NCBI GenBank assembly: GCA_023415475.1
Contig: JAEZKL010000040.1
Location: 1 to 20,507, forward strand
Direction of reading: 5' to 3'
DNA length: 20,507 bases
From: Bacillota bacterium
Lineage (GTDB): Bacteria; Bacillota; Clostridia; Lachnospirales; Lachnospiraceae
A program made the translations under genes and the position numbers. The notes beneath the pieces were generated by a model. It was not told the origin of the DNA. It saw nothing but the letters and a program-made list of their open reading frames with translations, and made no database searches. Of this stretch, positions 7,204-14,971 are shown piece after piece. Position 1 is the stretch's first letter; every line of letters starts with the position of its first letter.

Positions 7204-7959
7204 ATGAAAATCAAAAAAATAAAAGTGATAATCTTCATATACATGATAACCATGGCAATCGGATTGGCTATCCTAGTCTACAATCCGGCCGGCTATCCGC
7301 TTCAGATACAGGATGCTTCGACTACAGCTGCGAATCTGAAGAGGAGCAGCTTAATAGCGAAGGAGGGTGAGATGGTAGAGGCATCCATCAGTCTTATGAG
7401 CATGGATTCTGCTGCTATTCCAAGTACAACGCCGATTCCAACGCTGATCCCAACTCCGACTCCTTTGCCGATTTACCCGCTGGAGGAGAAGGGATATCCC
7501 ACTGAGCTCGTTGATCTGGCTGAAACCTATTATGAGGCTAAGAGTAATTGTGATATCGACACCTTGAAGAGCATCTCCTCCAACCCGGAAAATGTGATTA
7601 CAAAGGAGCAATTACTTAAGCTGGTCGAAGGAATTGATGAATATAAGAATATTAAATGTTATGTTAAGAAATCTTATGAAGAGGGTGCTTACATCGTCTT
7701 TGTATATTATGATATTAAGTTCATAGGTCTGAAAACCTTAGCTCCTTCCTTGTCAAAGCTCTACTTTATAACCGATGGAGAGGGGAAGCTGAAGATCTTT
7801 GATGGTGAGATTACTGAGGATTTGCGCGACTATATTACTGCCAGAAGTGAGGACGAAGATGTGGTTGCATTAAGAAAGCATACCGATCAATTGGCAGAGG
7901 AAGCAAAAGAAAAGGATAAGGAATTGAAGGCATTCTGGGAGATACTGGACAAATACTAA
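7204..7959 (+). CDS. Membrane-anchored protein of unknown function
   Basis: I do not recognise this 251-residue protein. A lysine-rich start and one hydrophobic segment (about 8-26) anchor it in the membrane or act as an uncleaved signal; there is no lipobox cysteine. A Pro/Thr-rich linker (STTPIPTLIPTPTPLPIYP, about 74-92) spaces off an outer domain of about 100 residues. That domain opens with a helix (LVDLAETYYEAKSNCDIDTLKSI) and continues as alternating beta strands (IKCYVKKSYEEGAYIVFVYYDIKF), the layout of an NTF2-like/SnoaL fold. The C-terminal 35 residues are charged and probably helical or coiled-coil. The ribosome binding site is a GGGGA type, as for the next gene. The stop is 19 bp before the EamA-type gene, so the two probably share an mRNA. 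The NTF2-like assignment is a guess from secondary-structure pattern. Confidence 0.8.
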   Translation: MKIKKIKVIIFIYMITMAIGLAILVYNPAGYPLQIQDASTTAANLKRSSLIAKEGEMVEASISLMSMDSAAIPSTTPIPTLIPTPTPLPIYPLEEKGYPTELVDLAETYYEAKSNCDIDTLKSISSNPENVITKEQLLKLVEGIDEYKNIKCYVKKSYEEGAYIVFVYYDIKFIGLKTLAPSLSKLYFITDGEGKLKIFDGEITEDLRDYITARSEDEDVVALRKHTDQLAEEAKEKDKELKAFWEILDKY

Positions 7960-7978
7960 ACGAATTGGGGACTAATCT

Positions 7979-8845
7979 ATGTGGATTCTTTTTGCATTTG
8001 GTTCTGCTTTATTTGCCGGAATGACAGCCATCTTATCCAAAATCGGTATCAAGAATACGGATTCGAATGTTGCTACAGCGATTAGAACCGTGGTGGTATT
8101 AATCTTTTCCTGGCTCATGGTCTTTATCGTGGGTTCACAGGGTACCATAGATGAGATCAGTGGGAAGACACTGCTTTTTCTGATTCTGTCCGGCTTTGCA
8201 ACGGGAGCTTCCTGGTTATGTTATTTTAAAGCACTGCAGCTTGGCGATGTGAATAAGGTGACACCGATTGACAAATCCAGCACGATCCTGACCATGATAT
8301 TGGCGATTCTGTTTCTTGGTGAGAGCATAACAATTGTGAAGATGGCTGCAATTATATTAATCGGTGCAGGAACCCTCCTGATGATACAAAAGAAAAAGGA
8401 TGGCCTGATTCCGGAGGTACGTAACAGCCGATGGATACTATATGCCGCATTTTCTGCAATCTTCGCCAGCCTAACCTCGATCCTTGGCAAGATCGGGATA
8501 GAGGGAGTAGAGTCTAATCTCGGAACTGCAATCCGTACCATAGTCGTATTGATCATGGCCTGGGTAATCGTGTTCATTACAGGGAAGAAGCATATGATTA
8601 AGAGGATTGATCGTAAAAGCTGGATTTTCCTGATCTTATCCGGTTTTGCAACCGGAGGCTCCTGGCTCTGCTATTACAGAGCACTTCAGGATGGTCTTGC
8701 CAGTGTTGTAGTTCCGATTGATAAATTAAGCATACTTGTAACGATAATTTTCTCCTATGTATACCTTAAGGAGACCTTGACTAGAAAAGCCTTACTCGGG
8801 TTAATTCTGATTGTAGGAGGAACCTTATCCTTATTGATAAAATAG
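7979..8845 (+). CDS. EamA-family (DMT superfamily) transporter
   Basis: The 288-residue inner-membrane protein is a drug/metabolite-type permease with ten predicted membrane helices in two EamA repeats (about 1-135 and 147-288). The halves are strikingly alike: both contain TAIRT, FLILSGFATG, SWLCY and PIDK at matching positions, roughly half identical by eye. Such proteins export or take up small metabolites such as amino acids or amines; the substrate cannot be deduced. The ATG at 7979 follows a GGGGA ribosome binding site 7 nt upstream. The gene lies 19 bp after the membrane-anchored protein gene and is closed by the terminator at 8875-8910, so the pair forms a two-gene operon. Confidence 0.88.
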   Translation: MWILFAFGSALFAGMTAILSKIGIKNTDSNVATAIRTVVVLIFSWLMVFIVGSQGTIDEISGKTLLFLILSGFATGASWLCYFKALQLGDVNKVTPIDKSSTILTMILAILFLGESITIVKMAAIILIGAGTLLMIQKKKDGLIPEVRNSRWILYAAFSAIFASLTSILGKIGIEGVESNLGTAIRTIVVLIMAWVIVFITGKKHMIKRIDRKSWIFLILSGFATGGSWLCYYRALQDGLASVVVPIDKLSILVTIIFSYVYLKETLTRKALLGLILIVGGTLSLLIK

Positions 8846-8874
8846 GAAGATTATGTGAATAACGTATAGCGATT

Positions 8875-8910
8875 ACTCCATGAACACAGAAGCGTTTCAT
8901 GGAGTTTTTT
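8875..8910 (+). terminator. Rho-independent terminator after the EamA gene
   Basis: ACTCCATGAA (8875-8884) pairs perfectly with TTCATGGAGT (8896-8905) around an 11-nt loop and runs into TTTTT. It closes the operon 30 bp after the TAG. Confidence 0.85.
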
Positions 8911-8988
8911 ATGTAATAGTCCGATTTTCTGCATATTAGAATTGGATTAACAAGGCAAATAATGGTAGATGTTTGATAAGGGATGGGA

Positions 8989-8994
8989 TATAAT
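8989..8994 (+). promoter_or_regulatory. -10 box upstream of the membrane microprotein
   Basis: A perfect TATAAT is preceded at 17 bp only by TAGATG, a poor -35 box. The predicted start would leave about 40 nt before the ribosome binding site. The small gene has no other visible promoter after the terminator at 8910. Confidence 0.45.
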
Positions 8995-9043
8995 AGCTTC
9001 AGAATTATATGATAGTAGAAGTATACCATAAAGGAGGATTATG

Positions 9044-9169
9044 ATGTCATATCTAGCAATATTTACATTTATCCAGATTGCAGTGCTGCTGATTCTGTTC
9101 ATTCTTATTGTCTGCGTACTTTTATTGGCAATTAAGGCTTTACAGATCTATATTCGGAAAAACAGTTGA
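9044..9169 (+). CDS. 41-residue single-helix membrane microprotein
   Basis: An open frame of 41 codons ending TGA (9167-9169) follows a near-perfect AAAGGAGG ribosome binding site (9030-9037). Two ATGs stand in tandem at 9041 and 9044; the second has the better spacing (6 nt), so I chose it. The product is MSYLAIFTF, then one long hydrophobic helix (IQIAVLLILFILIVCVLLLA), then a short basic tail ending IYIRKNS. The tail should stay in the cytoplasm by the positive-inside rule. It has its own -10 box and lies between a terminator and the helicase promoter, so it looks monocistronic. I know no function for it. A toxin of a type I system was considered, but no antisense RNA is evident. Confidence 0.7.
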   Translation: MSYLAIFTFIQIAVLLILFILIVCVLLLAIKALQIYIRKNS

Positions 9170-9331
9170 GTCCTATATTATATAGCATTCTCATGTAAAT
9201 TGAATTACTTAGTTATGTAGAAATGAAAGAGCTTCTTTTATAGTCGCAGGTAAAATGATTGCTGAAATGAAGAGTACTGAATTTATTTTTGAAGGTTTTA
9301 CAGTTTTAGGATACGAAATACAGATATTAAG

Positions 9332-9360
9332 TTGACATAATTATGTTATGTAGATTTATT
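9332..9360 (+). promoter_or_regulatory. Possible promoter of the Lhr helicase gene
   Basis: A perfect TTGACA (9332-9337) lies 17 bp from TTTATT (9355-9360), four of six matches. The leader would be about 90 nt. Nothing else is supported in the 9170-9455 spacer. Confidence 0.45.
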
Positions 9361-9455
9361 TTGTATTTCTTCCTAGGTTTCATTCCATACTGATCATCGT
9401 AATTGGGTAGAGATATGATATTCTTAATGAAGGACCATGGAAAGGAGAAATTCGG

Positions 9456-12400
9456 GTGAACTCTCTAACTTTATTTCATTCTTATACCGCTAATTGGTTT
9501 CAAAAGACACTGGGCTCCCCGACTCAGGTTCAGGAGGAGGCCTGGCCTTCGATTGCGGAAGGAAATCATACCTTAGTATCGGCTCCAACCGGTACCGGTA
9601 AGACCTTATCTGCTTTTCTGGTATTTATCGACCGGTTGAAAATGCAGGCAAGAGAAGGTACTCTTAAGCAGGAGCTTCAGCTGATTTATGTCTCTCCCCT
9701 AAAATCCTTGGCAGGAGATATCCGAGAGAATCTGAAACGCCCACTGGAGGGAATATACGAAGAAGAGATATCCTCCGGAAGCTCTCAAGGGAGTGAACCA
9801 CCGGCATTAAGTATTTCAATCCGTACCGGTGACACGACTCAGAGTGAGCGTAGGCAGATGGTGAAGAAGCCTCCTCATATTCTGATCACAACACCGGAAT
9901 CCTTATACCTGATGTTGACCAGTAAAACAGGGCAATCCATCCTACACACTGCCAAGGCGATTATCCTGGATGAGCTGCATGCTCTGATAGACTCAAAGCG
10001 CGGAGCTCATCTGATGCTATCCATAGCACGCTTAGATAAGCTATGCGAGGAGCCTCTGCAACGTATTGGCTTATCCGCAACCATAGAACCTCTTACGATA
10101 GCTGCAGAGTATCTATCTCCCGATCCGGTCAGGATTGTAGCACCGAAGATGCATAAGAATATTAAGATTGCCATCACCAGTCCGATTCCAGATCAACGAA
10201 GCGGGATTAAGGATACTGTGTGGCAGGAGATTGCCAGATCGGTTCATGCTCATTGTAAATACTCCCGAAGTATCATTGCTTTCGTCGAGGGACGTGCTTA
10301 TGCCGAGAGGCTGGCTTATTATGTAAATCAGATTGCGGGAGAGGGATTTGCAAGAACTCATCACGGCAGCTTGTCCAAGGAGCAGCGCTTTGAGGTAGAA
10401 AATGCGCTCCGGAGCGGAACGCTCCGTATGCTTTGCGCGACTTCTTCCATGGAGCTTGGTATTGATGTGGGTGATATCGATCAGGTCTTTCAGATCGGAT
10501 GTCCCAGGTCGATCTCCAGTACGATGCAGCGACTTGGCCGTGCCGGACACAATCCGAATCGGACCAGTGTAATGCATATCTTTCCGAGAACTGCCTCGGA
10601 GGGCTTATACAGTGGATTAACGGCGGAGGTTGCCAGAAACGGCGGTGTGGAATATTCCAATCCGCCCAGATTATGCCTCGATGTATTAGCACAGCATCTG
10701 GTATCCATGGCAACCGGTGACGGTTATGAACTGGATGAGGTTATGGAATTGTTACCCCGGGCTTACCCGTTTCGTGACGTTACAAGGGAGGACGTGAAGG
10801 CTGTCCTCTGTATGTTGGCCGGCGATTATGAGCATGACCGCAACATCCCGGTCCGTCCCCGAATCCATTATGACCGGATCGGAGAACGGGTGGAGGGAGA
10901 TCCCTATAGCCGTATGCTGGCGGTATCCGCAGGCGGAACCATTCCTGATAAAGGCTTATATACCGTAAAGACGGAGACCGGTGTTAAGCTGGGAGAGCTG
11001 GATGAAGAATTCATATTTGAGTCCAGGGTAGGAGACCGGTTTCTTCTAGGCACCTTTGCCTGGCAGATTACAAAGATACAGAAGGATACCGTCCTGGTAA
11101 CTCAATCCAATAGCTATGGCGCCAAATTACCCTTCTGGAAAGGCGAGATCAAAGGTCGCAGACTTCAGACAGGAATTGCTTTTGGTGCGATACTTCGCAG
11201 GCTTTCCATCGCATATGAGATAGGAACCCTGAATAAAGAGCTCAGTGAGCTGGGGCTCGATGATAATGCGGCTGCCGAAGGAGAGGATTTTATCAAAAGG
11301 CAGCGGGAAGCGACCGGAATTCTTCCCGATGACCGGACGATATTGATCGAGCATTTCCGTGATGAGACAGGTAATCAACAGATGATGGTTCATTCCGTCT
11401 TCGGCCGGCCGGTTAATTCGCCGCTTGCCATCCTGGCATTGGAAGTGGCTAAGAGGTATACACATGCCAATATCAGCTGTGTAGAGGATGATGATGGATT
11501 TTTGTTGTTCCCATATGGGGAACAGGCGATTCCGGAAGGCATATTACAGGAGCTAAGACCGGAAGAGGCAAGAACGGTTCTGGAGGCAGTCCTACCGGTA
11601 ACACCACTATTTAATATGAATTTCCGGTATAATACCGCACATGCTCTTATGATGGGAGTCCGAAAGTCAGGCCGTGTGCCGCTATGGGTACAGCGAATGA
11701 GAAGTGCGGAGATGTTAAATTCTCTAATAAAATATGAAGATCATCCCTTAATCAAGGAGACGAAGAGGGAGTGCTTGGAGGATTATTGGGATCTGCCCGG
11801 CTTGGAATATGTTCTGAACGGAATTCGTTCCGGGATGATCCGTATCTGCGAGCTCTTTGTCGAATCGCCGTCACCTATGTCCTTCTTACTCAGGCAGCAA
11901 ACAGAAGCAGCTAATATGTATGACTATTCTCCGACACCGATGGGGATTCACAGGGCAGTAGACGCTGCTCTGAAGGAGAGTAAGCTGATTGCACCGGCAC
12001 CGGAGCATCTGCTTCGAGTATCGGAGCGAAGACGTCTGCCGGAGGATGAGAAGCAATTGCATACTCTGCTCATGATTGAGGGGGATTTGATTGCAGGTGA
12101 GCTTGATGTGCCGATTGAATGGCTGGAGCTTCTGGCCAGACGGGGACAAGCCAGCTATATAGAGCCCGGCTTATGGATTGCGACAGAACATCTGGAACGA
12201 TATCAGGCGGCTTTTACGGAGGAAGATATAGCAATCCGAAAGCAGCTGGTTCTCCGCTTACTGCGGTATCGCGGACCACAATCGGCGGAAACGGTTAGTG
12301 ATCGCTATTTCTGGAAGCAGGAGCTTGCGCTGGAGCTTCTGAAGGAGCTATGTAGTGACGGGGAGGCAATCGAAAGTAACGGCCTGTATTACCATACCGA

Positions 12401-13589
12401 GCTATACGACAGAGCCAGAAAAGAGACCATCCGGAGCAGAAGGGCGCAGATTAGGACCCTGCCCTCTCAAAATTATGCTGCATTTCTAGCAAACCGCATT
12501 TATCAGGCTGCTGCACCCGGAGAGCAATTGGAAGCATTCCTTCGACAATATTCCGATCTGCCTTATCCGGCAGCACTTTGGGAGAGTGTTCTGCTGCCAT
12601 CCCGAGTTACCAGATATCGACCGGAATTATTGGACAGCCTTCTTGCGGAAGGGAATTTCTTCTGGCAGTTAAAGGGAGAGGATGGGCTTAGCTTTCACCG
12701 GTACACAGATATTGACTGGGATACTGACACCTCAGAGGTGGCTCAGGAATTATCAGAGAAGGAACAAATCATCTATGATGCCTTATATCGACGGGGAGCC
12801 AGCTTTCTGCCAAGGCTTACCGGTTTGCTTTCGGATGAGTCACCTTATGATACCTTATTATCTCTGGCAGAGAAGAGTCTGGTCTGTGCGGATAGCTTTC
12901 TGCCGGTTCGGCAGTGGCTGAATAAGGAGAAGCTAAACAAAGCTACTGTTAAGCAGCGGGTATCTGCCCGTGTTAAGGCGATGTCCGCCGGTAGATGGGA
13001 AATTACCCATCCAAGGAAGTCACTTTCAATCGAAGAACAATTAGACAGATGCTTTGAGCGGGTTGGTATCTTATCCAGAGAGACTTCCTTTGGTTTAGCC
13101 TGGAGCCAGGCTCTGGAGACGCTTCGCGTATGGGAGTACACCGGGAAGGTACGTAGAGGCTACTTTATCGAAGGGTTATCCGGCGTCCAATTTATCAAGG
13201 ATCAGGAATTTTCAGCTACAATGACAGCACTTGAGCAGCCGGGTACGGAGATTATCTGGCTATCCGCTGTTGATCCTGCCCAACAATGGGGAAAAAGTCT
13301 TCCTCATATGGCAGACCGGTCATTTATGAATGTTGTGGGAACAGCCGTTGCACTTAAGGCAGGAGTACCGGTGGCTGTACTGGAACGAATGGGGAAGCAG
13401 CTCCGCGTATTTGACATAGAATATCTGGAGGAGGCACTTCGAATCGTAGCACTTGATTTTACCAGACATCGGATTTTCTCTACGCAGACTCGGCTGTTAG
13501 TGAAGGAATTTCCGCCGGAGGCTGCAAGTGCATTATCCGGTGCAGGATTTAAACGGGAACTGCAGGATTATGTACTGTATCGAATATAG
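9456..13589 (+). CDS. lhr: Lhr-type superfamily 2 ATP-dependent helicase, full length
   Basis: The 1377-residue cytoplasmic protein is a large helicase-related (Lhr) enzyme, a 3'-5' translocase implicated in DNA repair. Walker A APTGTGKT is at 43-50, Walker B DELH at 172-175, motif III SAT at 207-209 and motif VI QRLGRAGH at 358-365. After the two RecA domains come a winged-helix and the Lhr-specific core (to about 870). A long C-terminal half continues to the end (LLLRYRGPQSAETVSDRYF near 930). This matches the long E. coli form rather than the core-only Lhr of many bacteria; the E. coli C-terminal part has been reported to carry uracil-DNA glycosylase activity. The start is GTG, with AAAGGAG (9441-9447) 8 nt upstream. 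The gene stands alone, ending at a bidirectional terminator. Motifs are intact. Whether the C-terminal half has glycosylase activity here is unknown. Confidence 0.88.
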   Translation: MNSLTLFHSYTANWFQKTLGSPTQVQEEAWPSIAEGNHTLVSAPTGTGKTLSAFLVFIDRLKMQAREGTLKQELQLIYVSPLKSLAGDIRENLKRPLEGIYEEEISSGSSQGSEPPALSISIRTGDTTQSERRQMVKKPPHILITTPESLYLMLTSKTGQSILHTAKAIILDELHALIDSKRGAHLMLSIARLDKLCEEPLQRIGLSATIEPLTIAAEYLSPDPVRIVAPKMHKNIKIAITSPIPDQRSGIKDTVWQEIARSVHAHCKYSRSIIAFVEGRAYAERLAYYVNQIAGEGFARTHHGSLSKEQRFEVENALRSGTLRMLCATSSMELGIDVGDIDQVFQIGCPRSISSTMQRLGRAGHNPNRTSVMHIFPRTASEGLYSGLTAEVARNGGVEYSNPPRLCLDVLAQHLVSMATGDGYELDEVMELLPRAYPFRDVTREDVKAVLCMLAGDYEHDRNIPVRPRIHYDRIGERVEGDPYSRMLAVSAGGTIPDKGLYTVKTETGVKLGELDEEFIFESRVGDRFLLGTFAWQITKIQKDTVLVTQSNSYGAKLPFWKGEIKGRRLQTGIAFGAILRRLSIAYEIGTLNKELSELGLDDNAAAEGEDFIKRQREATGILPDDRTILIEHFRDETGNQQMMVHSVFGRPVNSPLAILALEVAKRYTHANISCVEDDDGFLLFPYGEQAIPEGILQELRPEEARTVLEAVLPVTPLFNMNFRYNTAHALMMGVRKSGRVPLWVQRMRSAEMLNSLIKYEDHPLIKETKRECLEDYWDLPGLEYVLNGIRSGMIRICELFVESPSPMSFLLRQQTEAANMYDYSPTPMGIHRAVDAALKESKLIAPAPEHLLRVSERRRLPEDEKQLHTLLMIEGDLIAGELDVPIEWLELLARRGQASYIEPGLWIATEHLERYQAAFTEEDIAIRKQLVLRLLRYRGPQSAETVSDRYFWKQELALELLKELCSDGEAIESNGLYYHTELYDRARKETIRSRRAQIRTLPSQNYAAFLANRIYQAAAPGEQLEAFLRQYSDLPYPAALWESVLLPSRVTRYRPELLDSLLAEGNFFWQLKGEDGLSFHRYTDIDWDTDTSEVAQELSEKEQIIYDALYRRGASFLPRLTGLLSDESPYDTLLSLAEKSLVCADSFLPVRQWLNKEKLNKATVKQRVSARVKAMSAGRWEITHPRKSLSIEEQLDRCFERVGILSRETSFGLAWSQALETLRVWEYTGKVRRGYFIEGLSGVQFIKDQEFSATMTALEQPGTEIIWLSAVDPAQQWGKSLPHMADRSFMNVVGTAVALKAGVPVAVLERMGKQLRVFDIEYLEEALRIVALDFTRHRIFSTQTRLLVKEFPPEAASALSGAGFKRELQDYVLYRI

Positions 13590-13656
13590 GTAATTGCGAA
13601 TGAAGTATGCTTCATAAGCATTTCCGATTTGATGTGAGTTCAAATATAAAATCTAC

Positions 13657-13701
13657 AATAAAAGGAGAATCCGGCGTTGTCTTCCGAATTCTCCTTTTAT
13701 T
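13657..13701. terminator. Bidirectional terminator between convergent genes
   Basis: AATAAAAGGAGAAT (13657-13670) pairs perfectly with ATTCTCCTTTTATT (13688-13701), with three more inner pairs after a mismatch. A-rich left and T-rich right flanks let it serve the helicase gene on the plus strand and the BIG2 gene on the minus strand. Confidence 0.85.
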
Positions 13702-13734
13702 ATTATTCCCTATACAATTAGCAATAAACCTTTG

Positions 13735-14700
13735 TTAATCGACTACATGAACTGTAAAGGTTACCTTTCTGCCGTCGACAAAGCCATAGATGGATGCAGT
13801 ACCGGGTCCTACCGTGGATACTACACCTGTAGATGATACGGTTGCTACTGACTTCTTATTGGAATCCCAGGTTATCTTATTATTGGTTCCTAAGATACTG
13901 AGAGACTTTGTATCACCCATATCCAGGGTAAATTCCTTCGTACTTGCCTTAATTACCTTTACGGTAGAGGTCAGCTTAATACCGTCTACGGTAGCGGTGA
14001 TTTTGGTGGTACCGGGTCCCTTAGCTCGAACCCTTCCGTCCTTACCAACGGTTGCAATCACCGAATTTCCGGTGGACCACTTGACATTACTTGAGGTTCC
14101 GCTCACCTTCAGAGTCTTGATAAAGCCGGACCAGCCACCAAGCTCTAGTACGATAGAATCATGATTTAGACCAACTACACTTACCTTACTATTGATTTCC
14201 TTACCATCAACGTTGGCTGTAATCGTAGCGGTACCGGTTGATTTGGCTGTCAGCTTACCGCTGTCAGATACCGTTACGATGGATGGGTCACTGGAAGCAT
14301 AAGTTACTTCTTTCTTTGCACCGTATACCGTTAAGGTAGTGGTTTTATTTTTTGTTAATACCACATTTTCCTTCATAAAGATAACATTTACCTTACAACG
14401 GAATCTCTGACCATTAACATGTGCCGTGATGGTAGCGGAGCCCGGAGCCTTGGCAAATACCTTACCACCTGAGGTTACCGTCGCTACATGGCTATCACTG
14501 GTGTACCAGGATACCTTCTTGGAGGTACCTCGGATACGCAGGGTCTTATAATGATCGACCTCCAGAGTTAAGTTGGTTTCATTAATATATATTCCACTGG
14601 CGGCCTGAGCTGCAGTGATATCATTTGTTAAAGGGATGAATGAAAGAGTTGCTATACTGAAAATCAGTATGTACGAAAAAAACTTACGCATTTTTTTCAA
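13735..14700 (-). CDS. Exported protein with four bacterial Ig-like (BIG2) repeats
   Basis: The 321-residue protein has a signal peptide (MKKMRKFF, hydrophobic 9-24, cleavage near AQA-ASG at about 34) and then nothing but four BIG2-type repeats of about 70 residues. Each repeat has the W/Y-x-S-x(4-6)-V-A-T-V core and ends in PG/TG-x-A-x-I followed by a VDG/VNG turn and V-x-V. There is no membrane anchor, sortase motif or S-layer domain, so it is probably secreted or held by partners at the wall. Such domains usually serve in adhesion or as spacers. The start is TTG at 14700, supported by AAGGAGG (14708-14714) 7 nt upstream; ATG at 14691 is the fallback. The gene is convergent with the helicase gene and divergent from the Mbeg1-like gene. 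Confidence 0.85.
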   Translation of the reverse strand: MKKMRKFFSYILIFSIATLSFIPLTNDITAAQAASGIYINETNLTLEVDHYKTLRIRGTSKKVSWYTSDSHVATVTSGGKVFAKAPGSATITAHVNGQRFRCKVNVIFMKENVVLTKNKTTTLTVYGAKKEVTYASSDPSIVTVSDSGKLTAKSTGTATITANVDGKEINSKVSVVGLNHDSIVLELGGWSGFIKTLKVSGTSSNVKWSTGNSVIATVGKDGRVRAKGPGTTKITATVDGIKLTSTVKVIKASTKEFTLDMGDTKSLSILGTNNKITWDSNKKSVATVSSTGVVSTVGPGTASIYGFVDGRKVTFTVHVVD

Positions 14701-14801
14701 TTGACTTCCTCCTTATGTTTGATTAGCTTAAGATATGAATGAGTTACTGAATATCAACCGGGCTGGGGAGTATCCTTTCCGGTAAACACATTGATAACCT
14801 C

Positions 14802-14830
14802 ATTATAGAGTAATTAGAGTACGGGTTCAT
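14802..14830 (-). promoter_or_regulatory. Candidate promoter of the BIG2 gene
   Basis: On the minus strand a perfect TATAAT (14802-14807) lies 17 bp from ATGAAC (14825-14830), a poor -35 box. It is about 100 bp upstream of the TTG start. Confidence 0.3.
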
Positions 14831-14896
14831 TATAAAATTATTGGTATATAAAATGCATGGAAATGGATATTTAAGAAGATCATGATAGGAATGTAA

Positions 14897-14928
14897 TTGA
14901 AAACCTTATGGTTTTATATTAATATAAA
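14897..14928 (+). promoter_or_regulatory. Promoter with palindromic -10 region for the Mbeg1-like gene
   Basis: TTGAAA (14897-14902) and TAATAT (14920-14925) are 17 bp apart. The -10 region lies inside a perfect 16-bp palindrome, TTTATATTAATATAAA (14913-14928), which could be an operator or could be a by-product of AT-richness. Confidence 0.45.
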
Positions 14929-14971
14929 GTAGATAGGAATATTTGGAGAACATACACAGGGAGGGAAACGG

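Noticed and set aside
9041..9169. Type I toxin identity for the membrane microprotein
   Set aside because: Size and single helix fit, but no antisense promoter, repeat or structured antitoxin RNA is visible next to it.
9255..9335. 26-codon frame in the spacer before the helicase gene
   Set aside because: Weak AGGT ribosome binding site only, very short, and its end overlaps the TTGACA of the predicted helicase promoter.
10113..10713. Long open frames on the minus strand inside the helicase gene
   Set aside because: They are shadows of the helicase coding frame; the plus-strand frame has every helicase motif and these have no recognisable domain or ribosome binding site.
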